This document shows, piece after piece, positions 18,370-28,156 of a DNA stretch of 64,000 nt (the first letter of the stretch is position 1; each line of letters opens with the position of its first letter). Below the pieces are notes generated by a model. The model saw only the letters and a list, made by a program, of their open reading frames with translations. It ran no database searches and was not told where the DNA came from. This stretch comes from Planctomycetota bacterium (GTDB lineage: Bacteria; Planctomycetota; J058). Location of the stretch: positions 25,450 to 89,449 of the forward strand of contig JAHBXY010000014.1 in the NCBI GenBank assembly GCA_019636275.1. Reading direction: 5' to 3'. Position numbers and translations under genes: made by a program.

Positions 18370-19443
18370 ATGCGCCGCGCCGCCCTGCTCACCTTGCTGA
18401 CCCTGCTCGCCGGCTGCAACCTCACCGGGCCGACGGCGCTGCGCGACGGGCGGCAGGAGTACAACCTCGCGATCCAGCAGACGCAGAACGAGCAGCTCCT
18501 GCTGAACCTCGTGCGGCTGCGCTACCTCGACACGCCGCAGTTCCTGGAGATCGGGTCGGTCACGGCCAACTACACCTTCGAGGCGGGCGTGGGCGCGTCG
18601 GCCTCGCTCTCCGACCGCAACGCCGTGCGCGTGAACAACGGGTTCGGCGCCAACGCCCGCGTGGGCTGGGTCGAGCGGCCGACGATCACCATGCAGCCGC
18701 TGCAGGGCGAGCGCTTCGTCACGCAGATGCTCACGCCGATCCCGCTCGACACGCTGCTGCTCCTCGTCCACAGCGGCTGGAGCATCGAGCGCGTGCTGCG
18801 CGTGTGCGTGCAGCACGTGGGCGGCGTCCCCAACGCGCCCACGGCCGCCGGGCCGACGCCGTCGGTCGCGCCCGAGTTCCGCGAGTTCCAGCGCCTGGCG
18901 GCGCTCCTGCGGCGCCTGCAGCTCGCGCGCGGCTTCGACCTGGGCCTCGAGGGCGAGGAGGGGAAGCGCGAGCTGGTCCTGCGCCTCACCGAGCACGCCG
19001 CCGACGAGGACGCGGCGGAGCTGCGCGCCCTCCTCGGCCAGGCCCCCGACGCGCGCCGCCTCGTCCTCGTGCCCAGCCTCACGCGCGGCGCCCCCGGGCG
19101 GGTGGGGATCGGCACGCGCTCGCTCATGGGCGCGCTCTTCTACCTGTCGCAGGGCGTGCAGGTGCCAGACGAGGACCTGGACCTGATCACGGTCACGCGC
19201 GCGCCGAGCGGCGCGCGCTTCGCGTGGGACGACGTCCTGGGCGGGCTGTTCCGCGTGAGCGTCGACGAGGTGCCCGAGGGCGGCGCCGCCGTGGGCGTCT
19301 GCTACCGCGGCCGCGACTTCTACCTGTCAGACCGCGACGTCTCGACCAAGGCGACGTTCGCGCTGCTGCAGCAGCTCGTGGCCCTGCAGGCGGGCAACGT
19401 CCACGGCTCGGCGCCGGTGCTGACGATCGCCGTCGGCGGGTAG
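18370..19443 (+). CDS. Putative lipoprotein of unknown function
   Basis: The protein is 357 aa with a lipobox (LLTLLAGCNLTGP, Cys near residue 17), so it is probably lipidated and surface- or periplasm-facing. A conserved-looking block NEQLLLNLVRLRYLDTPQFL comes right after, then mixed sequence without known motifs. It is divergent from the quinone reductase; 86 bp lie between starts. I do not recognise a family function. Confidence 0.7.
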   Translation: MRRAALLTLLTLLAGCNLTGPTALRDGRQEYNLAIQQTQNEQLLLNLVRLRYLDTPQFLEIGSVTANYTFEAGVGASASLSDRNAVRVNNGFGANARVGWVERPTITMQPLQGERFVTQMLTPIPLDTLLLLVHSGWSIERVLRVCVQHVGGVPNAPTAAGPTPSVAPEFREFQRLAALLRRLQLARGFDLGLEGEEGKRELVLRLTEHAADEDAAELRALLGQAPDARRLVLVPSLTRGAPGRVGIGTRSLMGALFYLSQGVQVPDEDLDLITVTRAPSGARFAWDDVLGGLFRVSVDEVPEGGAAVGVCYRGRDFYLSDRDVSTKATFALLQQLVALQAGNVHGSAPVLTIAVGG

Positions 19444-19448
19444 CGGCG

Positions 19449-19505
19449 AGAGGGCCGGCCGGCCCGTCGCAGACACGCGAAGTTCGCCCTTCCGGCCGGG
19501 CCTCT
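19449..19505. terminator. Hairpin between convergent lipoprotein and FIST genes
   Basis: AGAGGGCCGGCCGG pairs with CCGGCCGGGCCTCT (one mismatch) across a 29-nt loop. It occupies the 60-bp gap and includes the FIST stop codon, so it could serve both directions. Confidence 0.55.
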
Positions 19506-20679
19506 AGCCGCCGCCCGGGCGGAACAGCCCGAACGCGCTCGTGTAGCCGTGCAGGTGCGTGGCGTCGCCCACGGGGCCGATCTCGCCGCCGCAGAAGAAG
19601 CCGCCGAGCGGGACGTCGCCCAGGGCGCGGCGGAGGGCGGCCGAGTCGTGGTTGGCGGAACCGAACAGGTGCCGCCCGCGGCCGGTGCAGGAGAACAGGA
19701 GCGCGCCGGCCGGCGGCGCCGGGCGGCGGCCGCGGTAGGCGTCGAGGTGCTCGCGCAGGTCCTCGTCGGCGGCGGCCGCGTCGCGCAGGAAGAAGCGCAC
19801 GGTCTGCCCCGGGCGCAGGAGCGCGCCCACGGCCAGGACGCCGCGCTCGGGGTCGGCGCCGACGACGTTGCGGATCAAGTAGTCGCCGCGCCCGGTCGGC
19901 TCCGTGAGCGAGGTCGAGGCGATCCCGAGGTGCAGCGCGTGCTGGAGGAGCTCCTGGTCCTCGGGCGGGAGCGCCTCGTAGAGCTCGGCGAGCACCTCGA
20001 GCGGCGGGCGCCCGTCGACCTCCTCGAGGACGTGGTCGCGGCAGCGGGTCACCGTCATGGGCGCCCCGACCCCGCGGCAGCCCTGCGCCACGACGGCGTC
20101 GACGACGACGTCGCCCTGGAGGGCCAGGCCGACCGCGCCCTGGGCCACGAGGCCGCGGTCGACGAACAGCGGGTCGCCGCGGCGGCCAGAGGCCAGGCCG
20201 CCGATCGTGACGCCGCCGGGGTAGGCGAAGTCGAGCCCCTGGAGCAGGTCGCGCGGGTCGAAGCTCGCGCCGTCGCAGAGGAGCACGAAGTGCGGCGCGG
20301 GCGCGGGCGCGACGCCGACGAGGTCGCGCCAGCGGCCGGGTCCGCGGTCGAGGTCGGGGAGGTCGCCCGCGCCCACGTGGAAGGTGCGCAGCTCGACGCG
20401 CGGGAGGACGGCCGCCGTGACCGAGAGCGCCGGCCGCTGCTCGACCTCCTGCCCGTCGCCGATCACGCCGGCGCCGACGCAGCCGACGAGCGCGCGCGGC
20501 GACAGGCGCTCGTGCAGCTCGCCCGGCAGCCGCTCGAAGTGCGGCCGCAGGTGCGGCGACGCGAACACGACGACGAGGTCGGGCCGCGCGTCGCCCAGCC
20601 GCGGGCGCAGCGCCCGCTCGACCGCGTCGAGCGCCGGCCGCAGCTCCAGCTCCTGCACCAGTGCCGACGCCCAGCGCAT
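19504..20679 (-). CDS. FIST-domain (FIST N plus FIST C) sensory protein
   Basis: The protein is 391 aa. The N-terminal half has LVVVFASPHLRPHFERLP and ALVGCVGAGVIGDGQEVE. The C-terminal half has GALLFSCTGRGRHLFGSANHD and GGFFCGGEIGPVGDATHLHGYTSAFG, the signature halves of FIST domains. FIST proteins are thought to sense small ligands such as amino acids and usually sit beside signalling modules. Here the neighbour is a Ser/Thr kinase gene 36 bp upstream on the same strand, so a sensor-kinase pairing is plausible. Confidence 0.85.
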   Translation of the reverse strand: MRWASALVQELELRPALDAVERALRPRLGDARPDLVVVFASPHLRPHFERLPGELHERLSPRALVGCVGAGVIGDGQEVEQRPALSVTAAVLPRVELRTFHVGAGDLPDLDRGPGRWRDLVGVAPAPAPHFVLLCDGASFDPRDLLQGLDFAYPGGVTIGGLASGRRGDPLFVDRGLVAQGAVGLALQGDVVVDAVVAQGCRGVGAPMTVTRCRDHVLEEVDGRPPLEVLAELYEALPPEDQELLQHALHLGIASTSLTEPTGRGDYLIRNVVGADPERGVLAVGALLRPGQTVRFFLRDAAAADEDLREHLDAYRGRRPAPPAGALLFSCTGRGRHLFGSANHDSAALRRALGDVPLGGFFCGGEIGPVGDATHLHGYTSAFGLFRPGGG

Positions 20680-20715
20680 CGCGCCCCCTCGCGAGAGGAG
20701 TGTACCGCGCCGGGG

Positions 20716-21807
20716 TCACCTCAGCGACGTGAGGTCGAGCAGCGCGGGGTCGAGGGCGGCGACGCTCCCGTCCTCGAGGCGCACCTGCCAGGCGTCGGCC
20801 GCGCCGCCGAGCGACTCGAGCCGTCGCTCGACCCCGCAGGCCATGGTGATCGTGAAGCGCCGACCGGCGGGCGGCGGGGCGCGCTCGACGCCGAGCGCCG
20901 CCTCGAGCGCGTCGCGGAGCGCCAGCGCCGTGGGCCAGCGGTCGGCCGGGTCCTTCTCCAGCGCCCGCAGGACGGCCGCGTCGAGGGCCGCCGGCACGCC
21001 GAACGCGACGTCGCGCAGCGGCGGCGGCGGCTCGGTCAGGTGCAGGAGGAGCAGGCGGTGGGCCTCGCCGCCGCGGAACGGCGTCGCGCCGGCGAGCATC
21101 TGGTAGAGGAGCACGCCCGCGGCGTAGACGTCGGTGCGCGCGTCGCACGGCTCGCCGAGGCACTGCTCGGGGCTCATGACCAGCGGCGAGCCGAGGATCT
21201 CGCCCGCCGTGGTCAGCGTGCCGCACTCCGGCAGGGCGCACTGGTCGAAGGCCTTGGCCAGGCCGAAGTCGAGGACGCGCGCGCGGCCGTGCGGCTCGAC
21301 CATGATGTTCGCGGCCTTCACGTCGCGGTGGACGATCCCGCGCTCGTGCGCCGCGTGGAGGGCGTCGAGCACCTGCGCGGCCACGAACACGGCGCGCGCG
21401 GGCGGCAGCGGCCCCGCGTCGCGCAGGACCTCGGACAGGGGCCGCCCGGGGCAGAGCTCCATGGCAAGCCACAGGAGCCCGCCGGGCGCCTCGCCGTGGT
21501 CGAAGGTGGCCACGGCGCTGCGGTGCGAGAAGGCGGCGGCCACGCGCGCCTCGCGGCGGAAGCGCTCGCGCGCCTGCGCGTCGGGGGTCGCGTCGAGGAC
21601 CTTCACGGCCACGAGGCGGTCGAGCACCTCGTCCTCGGCCTCGTAGACGCGCGCCATGCCGCCGCGCCCGAGCGGGCGCGTCAGCCGGTAGCGGCCGCCG
21701 AGGCGCGCGCCCAGGAGGGGGTCGGCCCCGGGCAGGCGGCGCTGGCGGCGCGTCGGTCGCTCCTGGCGCGCCTGCGGCCAGACCGGGGGCAGGATCGTCG
21801 TGCTCAT
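20716..21807 (-). CDS. Ser/Thr protein kinase (Hanks type), cytoplasmic, catalytically complete
   Basis: The protein is 363 aa. The glycine loop is PLGRGGMARVYEAED, the ATP lysine is in LVAVKVLDA, the catalytic loop is GIVHRDVKAANIMVE and the metal motif is LDFGLAKAF. An SPEQC stands at the APE position. After the kinase (about residues 35-305) comes a roughly 50-residue tail with no membrane segment. It probably forms an operon with the FIST gene downstream. It makes a useful contrast to the inactive kinase at 1395-2516. Confidence 0.88.
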   Translation of the reverse strand: MSTTILPPVWPQARQERPTRRQRRLPGADPLLGARLGGRYRLTRPLGRGGMARVYEAEDEVLDRLVAVKVLDATPDAQARERFRREARVAAAFSHRSAVATFDHGEAPGGLLWLAMELCPGRPLSEVLRDAGPLPPARAVFVAAQVLDALHAAHERGIVHRDVKAANIMVEPHGRARVLDFGLAKAFDQCALPECGTLTTAGEILGSPLVMSPEQCLGEPCDARTDVYAAGVLLYQMLAGATPFRGGEAHRLLLLHLTEPPPPLRDVAFGVPAALDAAVLRALEKDPADRWPTALALRDALEAALGVERAPPPAGRRFTITMACGVERRLESLGGAADAWQVRLEDGSVAALDPALLDLTSLR

Positions 21808-21966
21808 CGCGTCGTTCTCCGGGGCGCGGACCGAGCAACGCCCGGGCCGGGCCTAAGCGAGGGGCGGCGGGCGGGGCGGCGTCGCGGAGCGCGCCGCCGC
21901 GTCGCAGACCTCGACGTGCGTGGGGGCGGGCGCGTGGCTACGATCGCGCGCCTGGAGGAGGACGCG

Positions 21967-22521
21967 ATGCCCGAGGGGGACCTGGTCTACCTGCTCGTCG
22001 ACGGCGAGAACATCGACCGGACCCTGGGGCAGATCCTCGAGGCCAAGCCGAAGCCCGAGCAGCGTCCGCGCTGGGAGCGCGTGCGCGGCTTCGCCGAGCG
22101 GACCTTCGGCCGGCCGGCGCGGGCGCTGTTCTTCCTCAACGCGTGGCGCGGGCTGCCGGGGACGTTCATCCAGGCCCTCCGGATCGCCGGCTACGTGCCG
22201 ATCCCGCTCTCGGGCGCCCCCGACCAGAAGGTCGTGGACATCGCCATGATCCGCACGCTCGAGGCGCTGGCAGCGCGCAAGGGCGACGTGGCGATCGTCA
22301 GCCACGACGCCGACTTCCGCGAGGCCCTCGCCGGCCTGGCCGGCGGCGGGCGGCGCCTGGGCGTCCTGGCCTTCCGCGAGTACCTGGGCGGCGACTACGT
22401 CGAGGTCCCGGGCCTCGAGGTCTTCGACCTCGAGGACGACGCCAACGCCTTCGACGGGGCGCCCCTCCCCCGGGTCCGCGTCATCCCGATCGACCAGTTC
22501 GACCCCAACCGCTACCTGTGA
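21967..22521 (+). CDS. NYN-domain (PIN-like) putative ribonuclease
   Basis: This 184-aa protein has the NYN acidic signature: VYLLVDGENIDRTL at the start, GAPDQKVVDIAMIRTLE in the middle and VAIVSHDADFREAL after it. These supply the three or four Asp residues that bind metal in PIN-like nucleases. GGAGGAG lies upstream of the ATG at 21967. It probably cleaves RNA; the target is unknown. It stands alone between the kinase gene (divergent) and the large kinase-TPR gene, with 188 bp of non-coding sequence after it. Confidence 0.82.
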   Translation: MPEGDLVYLLVDGENIDRTLGQILEAKPKPEQRPRWERVRGFAERTFGRPARALFFLNAWRGLPGTFIQALRIAGYVPIPLSGAPDQKVVDIAMIRTLEALAARKGDVAIVSHDADFREALAGLAGGGRRLGVLAFREYLGGDYVEVPGLEVFDLEDDANAFDGAPLPRVRVIPIDQFDPNRYL

Positions 22522-22709
22522 CGGGGTCGCTCCAAGTCCATGCGCTGCATGGGCCGCTTTGACAGGGCTGGCCCGGCGAAGTACAGTGGCCTCGTGCCGG
22601 CGCTCTGGCTCATGTCTCTGCTCTTGCGCGACTTATGCCCGTTGCCCTCGGGGCGGGCCTCGCGCGAACAAGAGGAGGCGGAGACATCCCTGGCCCGCGA
22701 GGTCCCACG

Positions 22710-25700
22710 ATGACGACCCAGACCCTGCACGCGAGCGAGATCGAGTACGGCCGCCTCGCGATCGAGCGGCGCCTCGTCACCCGGGAGCAGGTGCGCGAGT
22801 GCGCCGACCTGCGCGCCTCGGGGCGGGGCGACCACCTGGCCAAGGTGCTCGTGAGCAAGGGCTACATCGACCCGAGCGCCGCGCGGCAGCTCCTGACGGA
22901 GCTGCAGAGCCGCTCGGGCTCGGGCGCGTTCGCGGCGCCCGTCGGCTCGGGCAGCTACCCGGCGGCCGGGTCCGGCGCCGGCGCCTACGGGCCGGCCGGC
23001 TCCGGCTCGTGGCCGCAGGGGGCGCCGGGCGCGCACGCGCTCGCCTGCCCGGCGTGCGGCGCGCGCGTACCGCCTACCCGGAGCAGGCGGGGCAGCGCGT
23101 GCACGCTGCCAGGGTGCGCCGGCCCGGTCGAGGTGCCGCGCGGCGCGGCGCCGGCGACCTTCCGCACGCAGGTGGTCGACGCGCAGGTGCGGCCCGGCGC
23201 GGCGCAGACGGACAGCGGCTCGGGCTCGGGCTTCTACGCCGCCCCCGCCGGCCCGCACGGCACGCACCGCCAGGGCGGCGGCGCGTTCGCGCTGCAGGAG
23301 GCCAACCGCGGCTACATGCAGGGCCTCGGCGGGCACACGCCGGGCTCCGGCGCGCCGCCGATGCTGCCGAAGGACAACAACTTCGACCCGGCCGCCTACC
23401 AGGGCGAGCTCCCCGGGAACCTGGCCCCCGACGACCCGATCGCGCACGCCATGAGCGTGCGCACCAACGCCGACGGCTCGGTGGAGACCGTCTTCGGGCC
23501 GTACGACATCATCGGCGAGATCGCGCGCGGCGGCATGGGCATCGTCTACCGCGCGCGCCAGCGCAGCCTGAAGCGCATCGTCGCGCTGAAGGTCATGAAG
23601 GAGGGCGAGAACGCCTCCGAGAAGCAGATCCGCCGCTTCAAGCGCGAGACCGAGGCGGCCGCCAAGCTGCAGCACCCGAACATCGTCGCCGTCCACGAGG
23701 TCGGCTGCCACGAGGGCTTCCACTACTTCACGATGGACCTGATCGAGGGCGAGGCCCTCGACGCGATCGTGAAGCGCGGCGAGAAGATGCCGGTCGAGCG
23801 CGTCCTGCAGCTCGTGAAGGAGGTCGCGCAGGCGATCCACTACGCGCACGGCAAGGGGATCATCCACCGCGACCTCAAGCCGGCGAACATCCTCCTCGAC
23901 ACCGACGGGCACCCGAAGGTCACCGACTTCGGCCTGGCGAAGAACATCGACCACAAGTCGATGCTCACGCGCACGGGCGCGGTGGTCGGCACGCCGTTCT
24001 ACATGCCGCCGGAGCAGGCGCGCGGCGACGTCGACATCGACCAGAAGGCCGACGTCTACGCCCTGGGCGTGATCCTCTACGAGCTCCTCACGCTCAAGCT
24101 CCCCTTCCACGGGGAGACGACGATGGAGGTCTACCACAAGATCCTCGAGGAGGAGCCGCTCCCGCCGCGCAGGCACGACTCGCGCCTCAACGCCGACGTG
24201 AACACGATCGTCCTCAAGGCCATGGAGAAGGACCTGGCGCGGCGTTACCAGAACGCGCTGGAGCTGGCCGAGGACATCGAGCGCTACCTCAACGGCGACC
24301 CGATCAAGGCGCGCCCGCTGGGCCCGATCGGCCGGGCGATCAAGAAGGCCCGCAAGAACATGCCGGTGGTCGTCGTCGGCGGCGTCACGGCGCTGGCGCT
24401 CATGAGCGGCGCGGGCCTGTTCTACTGGCGCTGGCGCAAGACGCAGGACTTCGAGGCCGAGATCAACCGGCGCCACGAGTGGGAGACGTTCGTCACCGAC
24501 GTCGGCAACCACATCCTCGGCGCGCGCTCGCAGATCGCCTCGGGCGTCGCGCACCGCAAGGACAGGAACCCCGAGAGCGCGCTGGTCGACCTGCAGGAGG
24601 CGATCCGCGTCCTCGACGACCTGCCGCTCCTCACGCGCGAGTTCACCACCTGGAACACGACCGAGGCGCTCGAGGGGCACCTCGAGGAGCGCCAGGCCGA
24701 GATCAAGGCGGTCTACCGCGACACCTACCTGGAGCAGGGGCGGGCCTACGTCGACAAGGGCGACCCCGAGAGCCTGGTGACCGCGCTGGGCCGCTTCCAG
24801 CGCGGGCTGGAGAACGAGCCCGGGTCGCCCGACGTCCTGCTCGAGGTCGGCCGGGTCGAGGCGCTGCAGGGCAAGTTCGCCGCGGCGCTGCGCACGTTCG
24901 AGGGGATCCTCGCCGGCGACGCCAGCCACGTCGACGCGCGCCTGGAGATGGGCCGCGTGCACGACCGGGCGGGTGACTACAGGAAGGCGCTCGACTGCTA
25001 CACGCACGTGATCGAGCGCGCGACCAAGCCCTTCCGCGCCTACCTGCTGCGCGGGCAGACCTGGTTCACGCTGGGCAAGTTCGAGCAGGCGCAGCAGGAC
25101 TTCCAGAAGGTCGTCGACATCAAGGACGACCACTTCGAGGGCTACATCTGGCTCGGCCGGGCCAACCAGGCGCTCGGCCACCACGGCGAGGCGCTCGAGG
25201 CCCTCAACGAGTCGATCGACCTCAACCCGTCGCTCCCCGACGGCTACTACCACCGGGCGGAGCTCTACTCGGCCCAGCGCAAGCACGCCGAGGCGATCAA
25301 GGACTACGAGGTCGCGATCTCGCGGGCGCGCGACTTCCACCGGGCCTACCTGGGCCTGGGGCAGGCGCTCGAGTGGGTGCTCGACTACGACCGCGCGCGG
25401 CAGCAGTACGAGGACGTGCTCAAGGCGCGGGACCGCGAGGCGGCGCAGGTCGCGCCGCTGGCGCACGCGGCGCTGGCCGACCTGCTGCTCGTCCAGGCCG
25501 ACCCGCTCGAGTGCGCGCAGGACGCCGAGGACAAGGCGCGTCTGGAGACGGCCACGCCCGACGGGGCGCTGGGCCCGGCGCCGCCGCTCGACAGGCTCAA
25601 GGGCGAGGCCGAGCGCCTGCGCGCCGAGCGGCTGCGCGGGGCGCAGGAGGGCTTCACGCGGGCGCTCGAGCTGCAGCCGCGGCTGATCCCGGCGCTGCTC

Positions 25701-27560
25701 GGCCGGGCGCGGCTGGCCCTGGCCCAGGACGACCTGGCGCGCGCGTCGGCCGACGTCGAGGCGGCGCTCGCCGCCCTGAAGGACCGCCCGCAGGTGCGCT
25801 TCGCCGACCTCGGCGGCGGCCCGGCGGTCAAGGCGCGGCCGCGCGACGAGGACGGCTGGGACGAGGCGGTCGACATCCGCGGCGGCGAGGCGCAGCCTGG
25901 CGACGTGCCCCTGGCCGACGCGCACGCCCTGCGCGGCCTGGTGGCCCTGCGCCAGGACAAGGCCAAGGAGGCGCAGGAGGGCTTCAAGCGGGCGCTCGAG
26001 GCCAGCCCGACCTGCTCGCTGGCGCTGGCCGGCCTCGGCCACGTGGCGCTGAAGGGCGGCGACCAGGCGCGGGCGCGCGACTACTTCGAGCGCGCCCGGA
26101 AGCTCGACGTCGAGGGCAAGGACGAGCCGCACTTCTTCTACCAGGAGGGCGTGCGCTACCAGGGGCTGGCGTCGCGCTCGAAGAAGCCGGAGTACTTCAA
26201 GCAGGCGCGGCAGTGCTTCTCGCGCGCCACCGGCAAGAACCCGCTCGACGCCGTGGCCGACCTGGAGCGCGCGCGGCTGTCGGCGGAGTGGGCGAGCTGG
26301 GACGCGGCCGTGCGGCTGGCGACGCGGGCGATCGAGGCCGACCCGTTCCTGCGCGAGGCGCACGAGCGGCTCGGGTTCCTCTTCGCCCGGGACCTGCCGG
26401 CGGAGCGCGACGCGACGACGAAGCGCCCGGAGCACCTGCGCGACGCCCGGCGGGCCGAGGGCCACTTCGACCGCGCGGTCGAGGTGTCGGGCGGCGGCGT
26501 CGAGGAGGCGGCGGACGCCTGCTACGGGCGCGCGCTGGCGCGCCTCTCGGGCGGCGACGTCGGGCCGGAGCGCCTGGCGGCCGCGCGCGAGGACCTCGAG
26601 CGGGCGATCCGGGCGATCCCGACCGACTTCCGCCAGGCGGAGCCGCGGCGGATCAGCCAGTCCATGGCCTACCTCGACCTCCTCGCGCAGGTGCACGACC
26701 GGACGGGCGACGCGGCGGCGGCCGCGCGGGCCCGGGAGCGGGTCGACGGCGTCCGGCGCGCCGCGAGCGAGGCGGCCCGCCAGGAGCTCAAGGACGGGCA
26801 GCTCCTGCGTGACCGCCTGAACTACTCGGACGCGATCAAGCACTTCGACAAGGCGATCGAGCTCGACCCCGAGTTCAGCGACGCCTACTACGAGCGCGGC
26901 ACCTGCTACCTGAAGATCGGCAACTTCGTGCCGGGGATCCTCGACTTCTCGCGCGCGCTCGAGCTGAACCCGCGCATCGCCGACCAGGTCTACAACAAGG
27001 TCTATCAGATCTCCTACGTCGTCGACCTCAACCGCGTGATCACCGAGCTGAACAAGATCGTCTCGGACCACCCGAACGTCTCGTACGTGATCTTCCTGCG
27101 CGGCTTCTTCTACGTGGCCAAGACCGAGTTCAAGAAGTTCGAGCGCTCCGACCTCGACCTGGGGATCGCCGACTTCAACCGCTGCCTGCAGCTCAACGAG
27201 ACGCACGTGACGGCGATGCTCTACCGCGGCTTCCTGCACTACAAGCTGGCCAGCCTCGAGACCGAGGCCGCCGGCCGGCAGGCCTGGTACGACCGGGCCA
27301 TGAAGGACTACATCGACGCCCTGGACATCGACCCGGTCTCCGGGATCAGCCACTACCTGCAGGCGCTCTGCTGGTCGGTCATGTCGACCGAGGAGGGCCT
27401 CCCGGACGCGGAGCGCGTGGCCCGCAAGAAGAAGTCGATCGAGGAGCTGCGCACGTCCTTCAGCTGCGAGTTCAAGGGCTACGAGCGCATCAAGAACGAG
27501 AAGGGCTTCGACGCCGTGCGCCAGGAGCCGGAGTTCATCGAGCTCATGCGCGGGAAGTAG
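22710..27560 (+). CDS. Large Ser/Thr kinase with zinc-ribbon linker, transmembrane helix and long TPR tail
   Basis: The protein is 1616 aa. Residues 1-70 form a helical domain (IEYGRLAIERRLVTREQV...) as often found before planctomycetal kinases. A zinc-ribbon-like CPACGARVP ... CTLPGC lies near 110-130. The kinase spans about 262-535 with GEIARGGMGIVYRARQ, IIHRDLKPANILL, VTDFGLAKNI and GTPFYMPPEQA, so it is catalytically complete. One membrane helix (VVVVGGVTALALMSGAGLFYW) sits near 550. About 1000 residues of TPR-like repeats follow to the C-terminus, presumably outside the cytoplasm. It probably binds partner proteins through the TPRs and phosphorylates targets inside. The ATG at 22710 gives the natural N-terminus; the ribosome site is weak. 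Confidence 0.9.
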   Translation: MTTQTLHASEIEYGRLAIERRLVTREQVRECADLRASGRGDHLAKVLVSKGYIDPSAARQLLTELQSRSGSGAFAAPVGSGSYPAAGSGAGAYGPAGSGSWPQGAPGAHALACPACGARVPPTRSRRGSACTLPGCAGPVEVPRGAAPATFRTQVVDAQVRPGAAQTDSGSGSGFYAAPAGPHGTHRQGGGAFALQEANRGYMQGLGGHTPGSGAPPMLPKDNNFDPAAYQGELPGNLAPDDPIAHAMSVRTNADGSVETVFGPYDIIGEIARGGMGIVYRARQRSLKRIVALKVMKEGENASEKQIRRFKRETEAAAKLQHPNIVAVHEVGCHEGFHYFTMDLIEGEALDAIVKRGEKMPVERVLQLVKEVAQAIHYAHGKGIIHRDLKPANILLDTDGHPKVTDFGLAKNIDHKSMLTRTGAVVGTPFYMPPEQARGDVDIDQKADVYALGVILYELLTLKLPFHGETTMEVYHKILEEEPLPPRRHDSRLNADVNTIVLKAMEKDLARRYQNALELAEDIERYLNGDPIKARPLGPIGRAIKKARKNMPVVVVGGVTALALMSGAGLFYWRWRKTQDFEAEINRRHEWETFVTDVGNHILGARSQIASGVAHRKDRNPESALVDLQEAIRVLDDLPLLTREFTTWNTTEALEGHLEERQAEIKAVYRDTYLEQGRAYVDKGDPESLVTALGRFQRGLENEPGSPDVLLEVGRVEALQGKFAAALRTFEGILAGDASHVDARLEMGRVHDRAGDYRKALDCYTHVIERATKPFRAYLLRGQTWFTLGKFEQAQQDFQKVVDIKDDHFEGYIWLGRANQALGHHGEALEALNESIDLNPSLPDGYYHRAELYSAQRKHAEAIKDYEVAISRARDFHRAYLGLGQALEWVLDYDRARQQYEDVLKARDREAAQVAPLAHAALADLLLVQADPLECAQDAEDKARLETATPDGALGPAPPLDRLKGEAERLRAERLRGAQEGFTRALELQPRLIPALLGRARLALAQDDLARASADVEAALAALKDRPQVRFADLGGGPAVKARPRDEDGWDEAVDIRGGEAQPGDVPLADAHALRGLVALRQDKAKEAQEGFKRALEASPTCSLALAGLGHVALKGGDQARARDYFERARKLDVEGKDEPHFFYQEGVRYQGLASRSKKPEYFKQARQCFSRATGKNPLDAVADLERARLSAEWASWDAAVRLATRAIEADPFLREAHERLGFLFARDLPAERDATTKRPEHLRDARRAEGHFDRAVEVSGGGVEEAADACYGRALARLSGGDVGPERLAAAREDLERAIRAIPTDFRQAEPRRISQSMAYLDLLAQVHDRTGDAAAAARARERVDGVRRAASEAARQELKDGQLLRDRLNYSDAIKHFDKAIELDPEFSDAYYERGTCYLKIGNFVPGILDFSRALELNPRIADQVYNKVYQISYVVDLNRVITELNKIVSDHPNVSYVIFLRGFFYVAKTEFKKFERSDLDLGIADFNRCLQLNETHVTAMLYRGFLHYKLASLETEAAGRQAWYDRAMKDYIDALDIDPVSGISHYLQALCWSVMSTEEGLPDAERVARKKKSIEELRTSFSCEFKGYERIKNEKGFDAVRQEPEFIELMRGK

Positions 27561-27571
27561 CGGCCGTCGGG

Positions 27572-28132
27572 GTGCCGTCCCGCGCGCCGCTCGCCCTCGG
27601 CCTGCTCGCCATGACCGGCTGCGCCATGAGCCTCAGCCACGGTCCCGGCCAGCACGGATTGCACTCGGAGCGCCCGATCGAGGTGACCCTCGACGAGGAC
27701 CGACGAGGGCTCACGGCCACGCTGACCTACGCCTGTGGGTACCGCGCGGAGCGCCGGCTCACGGTCCCGCCGACCAGGGTCCTGACCGTGTTCGTGTTCG
27801 ACCCGGCTGACCGGGTGCCCGGCTCGCGGTCGAGGCTGGGCGCCGCTCCCGCGGAGCGGTCGCTCGAGCAGGTGATCGAGGGGCTGCTCGCCTCGCGAGC
27901 GGACGTGAGGCCGGCCGCAGCCCGGGAGCAGCTCGCCGCGGGGGCCGACCCGGCGTCGACCACCATCGTCGTCGTGGTCCCGGTGCTCGGCGACCCGCTC
28001 GTCGACGGGAGCAGGCAGGGCATCGACGTGCTCTCCCCCGTGCGCCGGCCGGACGGGTGGTTCGAGCCGCGGTTCTCGCTCTGCGGCGCCCCGCCGGGCT
28101 CCTTCTCGCCGCACCTGGTCCATCCGCCCTGA
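27572..28132 (+). CDS. Putative lipoprotein, unknown function
   Basis: The 186-aa frame starts at a GTG 11 bp after the kinase-TPR stop. It has a short lipidation signal (LALGLLAMTGCAMS, Cys near 17). The mature part has no motif I recognise (VTLDEDRRGLTATLTYACGY...). The small gap suggests co-transcription with the kinase. Convergent DUF4058 gene downstream. Confidence 0.6.
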   Translation: MPSRAPLALGLLAMTGCAMSLSHGPGQHGLHSERPIEVTLDEDRRGLTATLTYACGYRAERRLTVPPTRVLTVFVFDPADRVPGSRSRLGAAPAERSLEQVIEGLLASRADVRPAAAREQLAAGADPASTTIVVVVPVLGDPLVDGSRQGIDVLSPVRRPDGWFEPRFSLCGAPPGSFSPHLVHPP

Positions 28133-28156
28133 CGCTCGCCTGCGCGCGTGCGGATG

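Noticed and set aside
22512..27353. 1613-codon open frame antisense to the large kinase gene
   Set aside because: Pure mirror of a GC-rich coding strand: no ribosome site, no domain, Arg/Ala/Val-rich composition.
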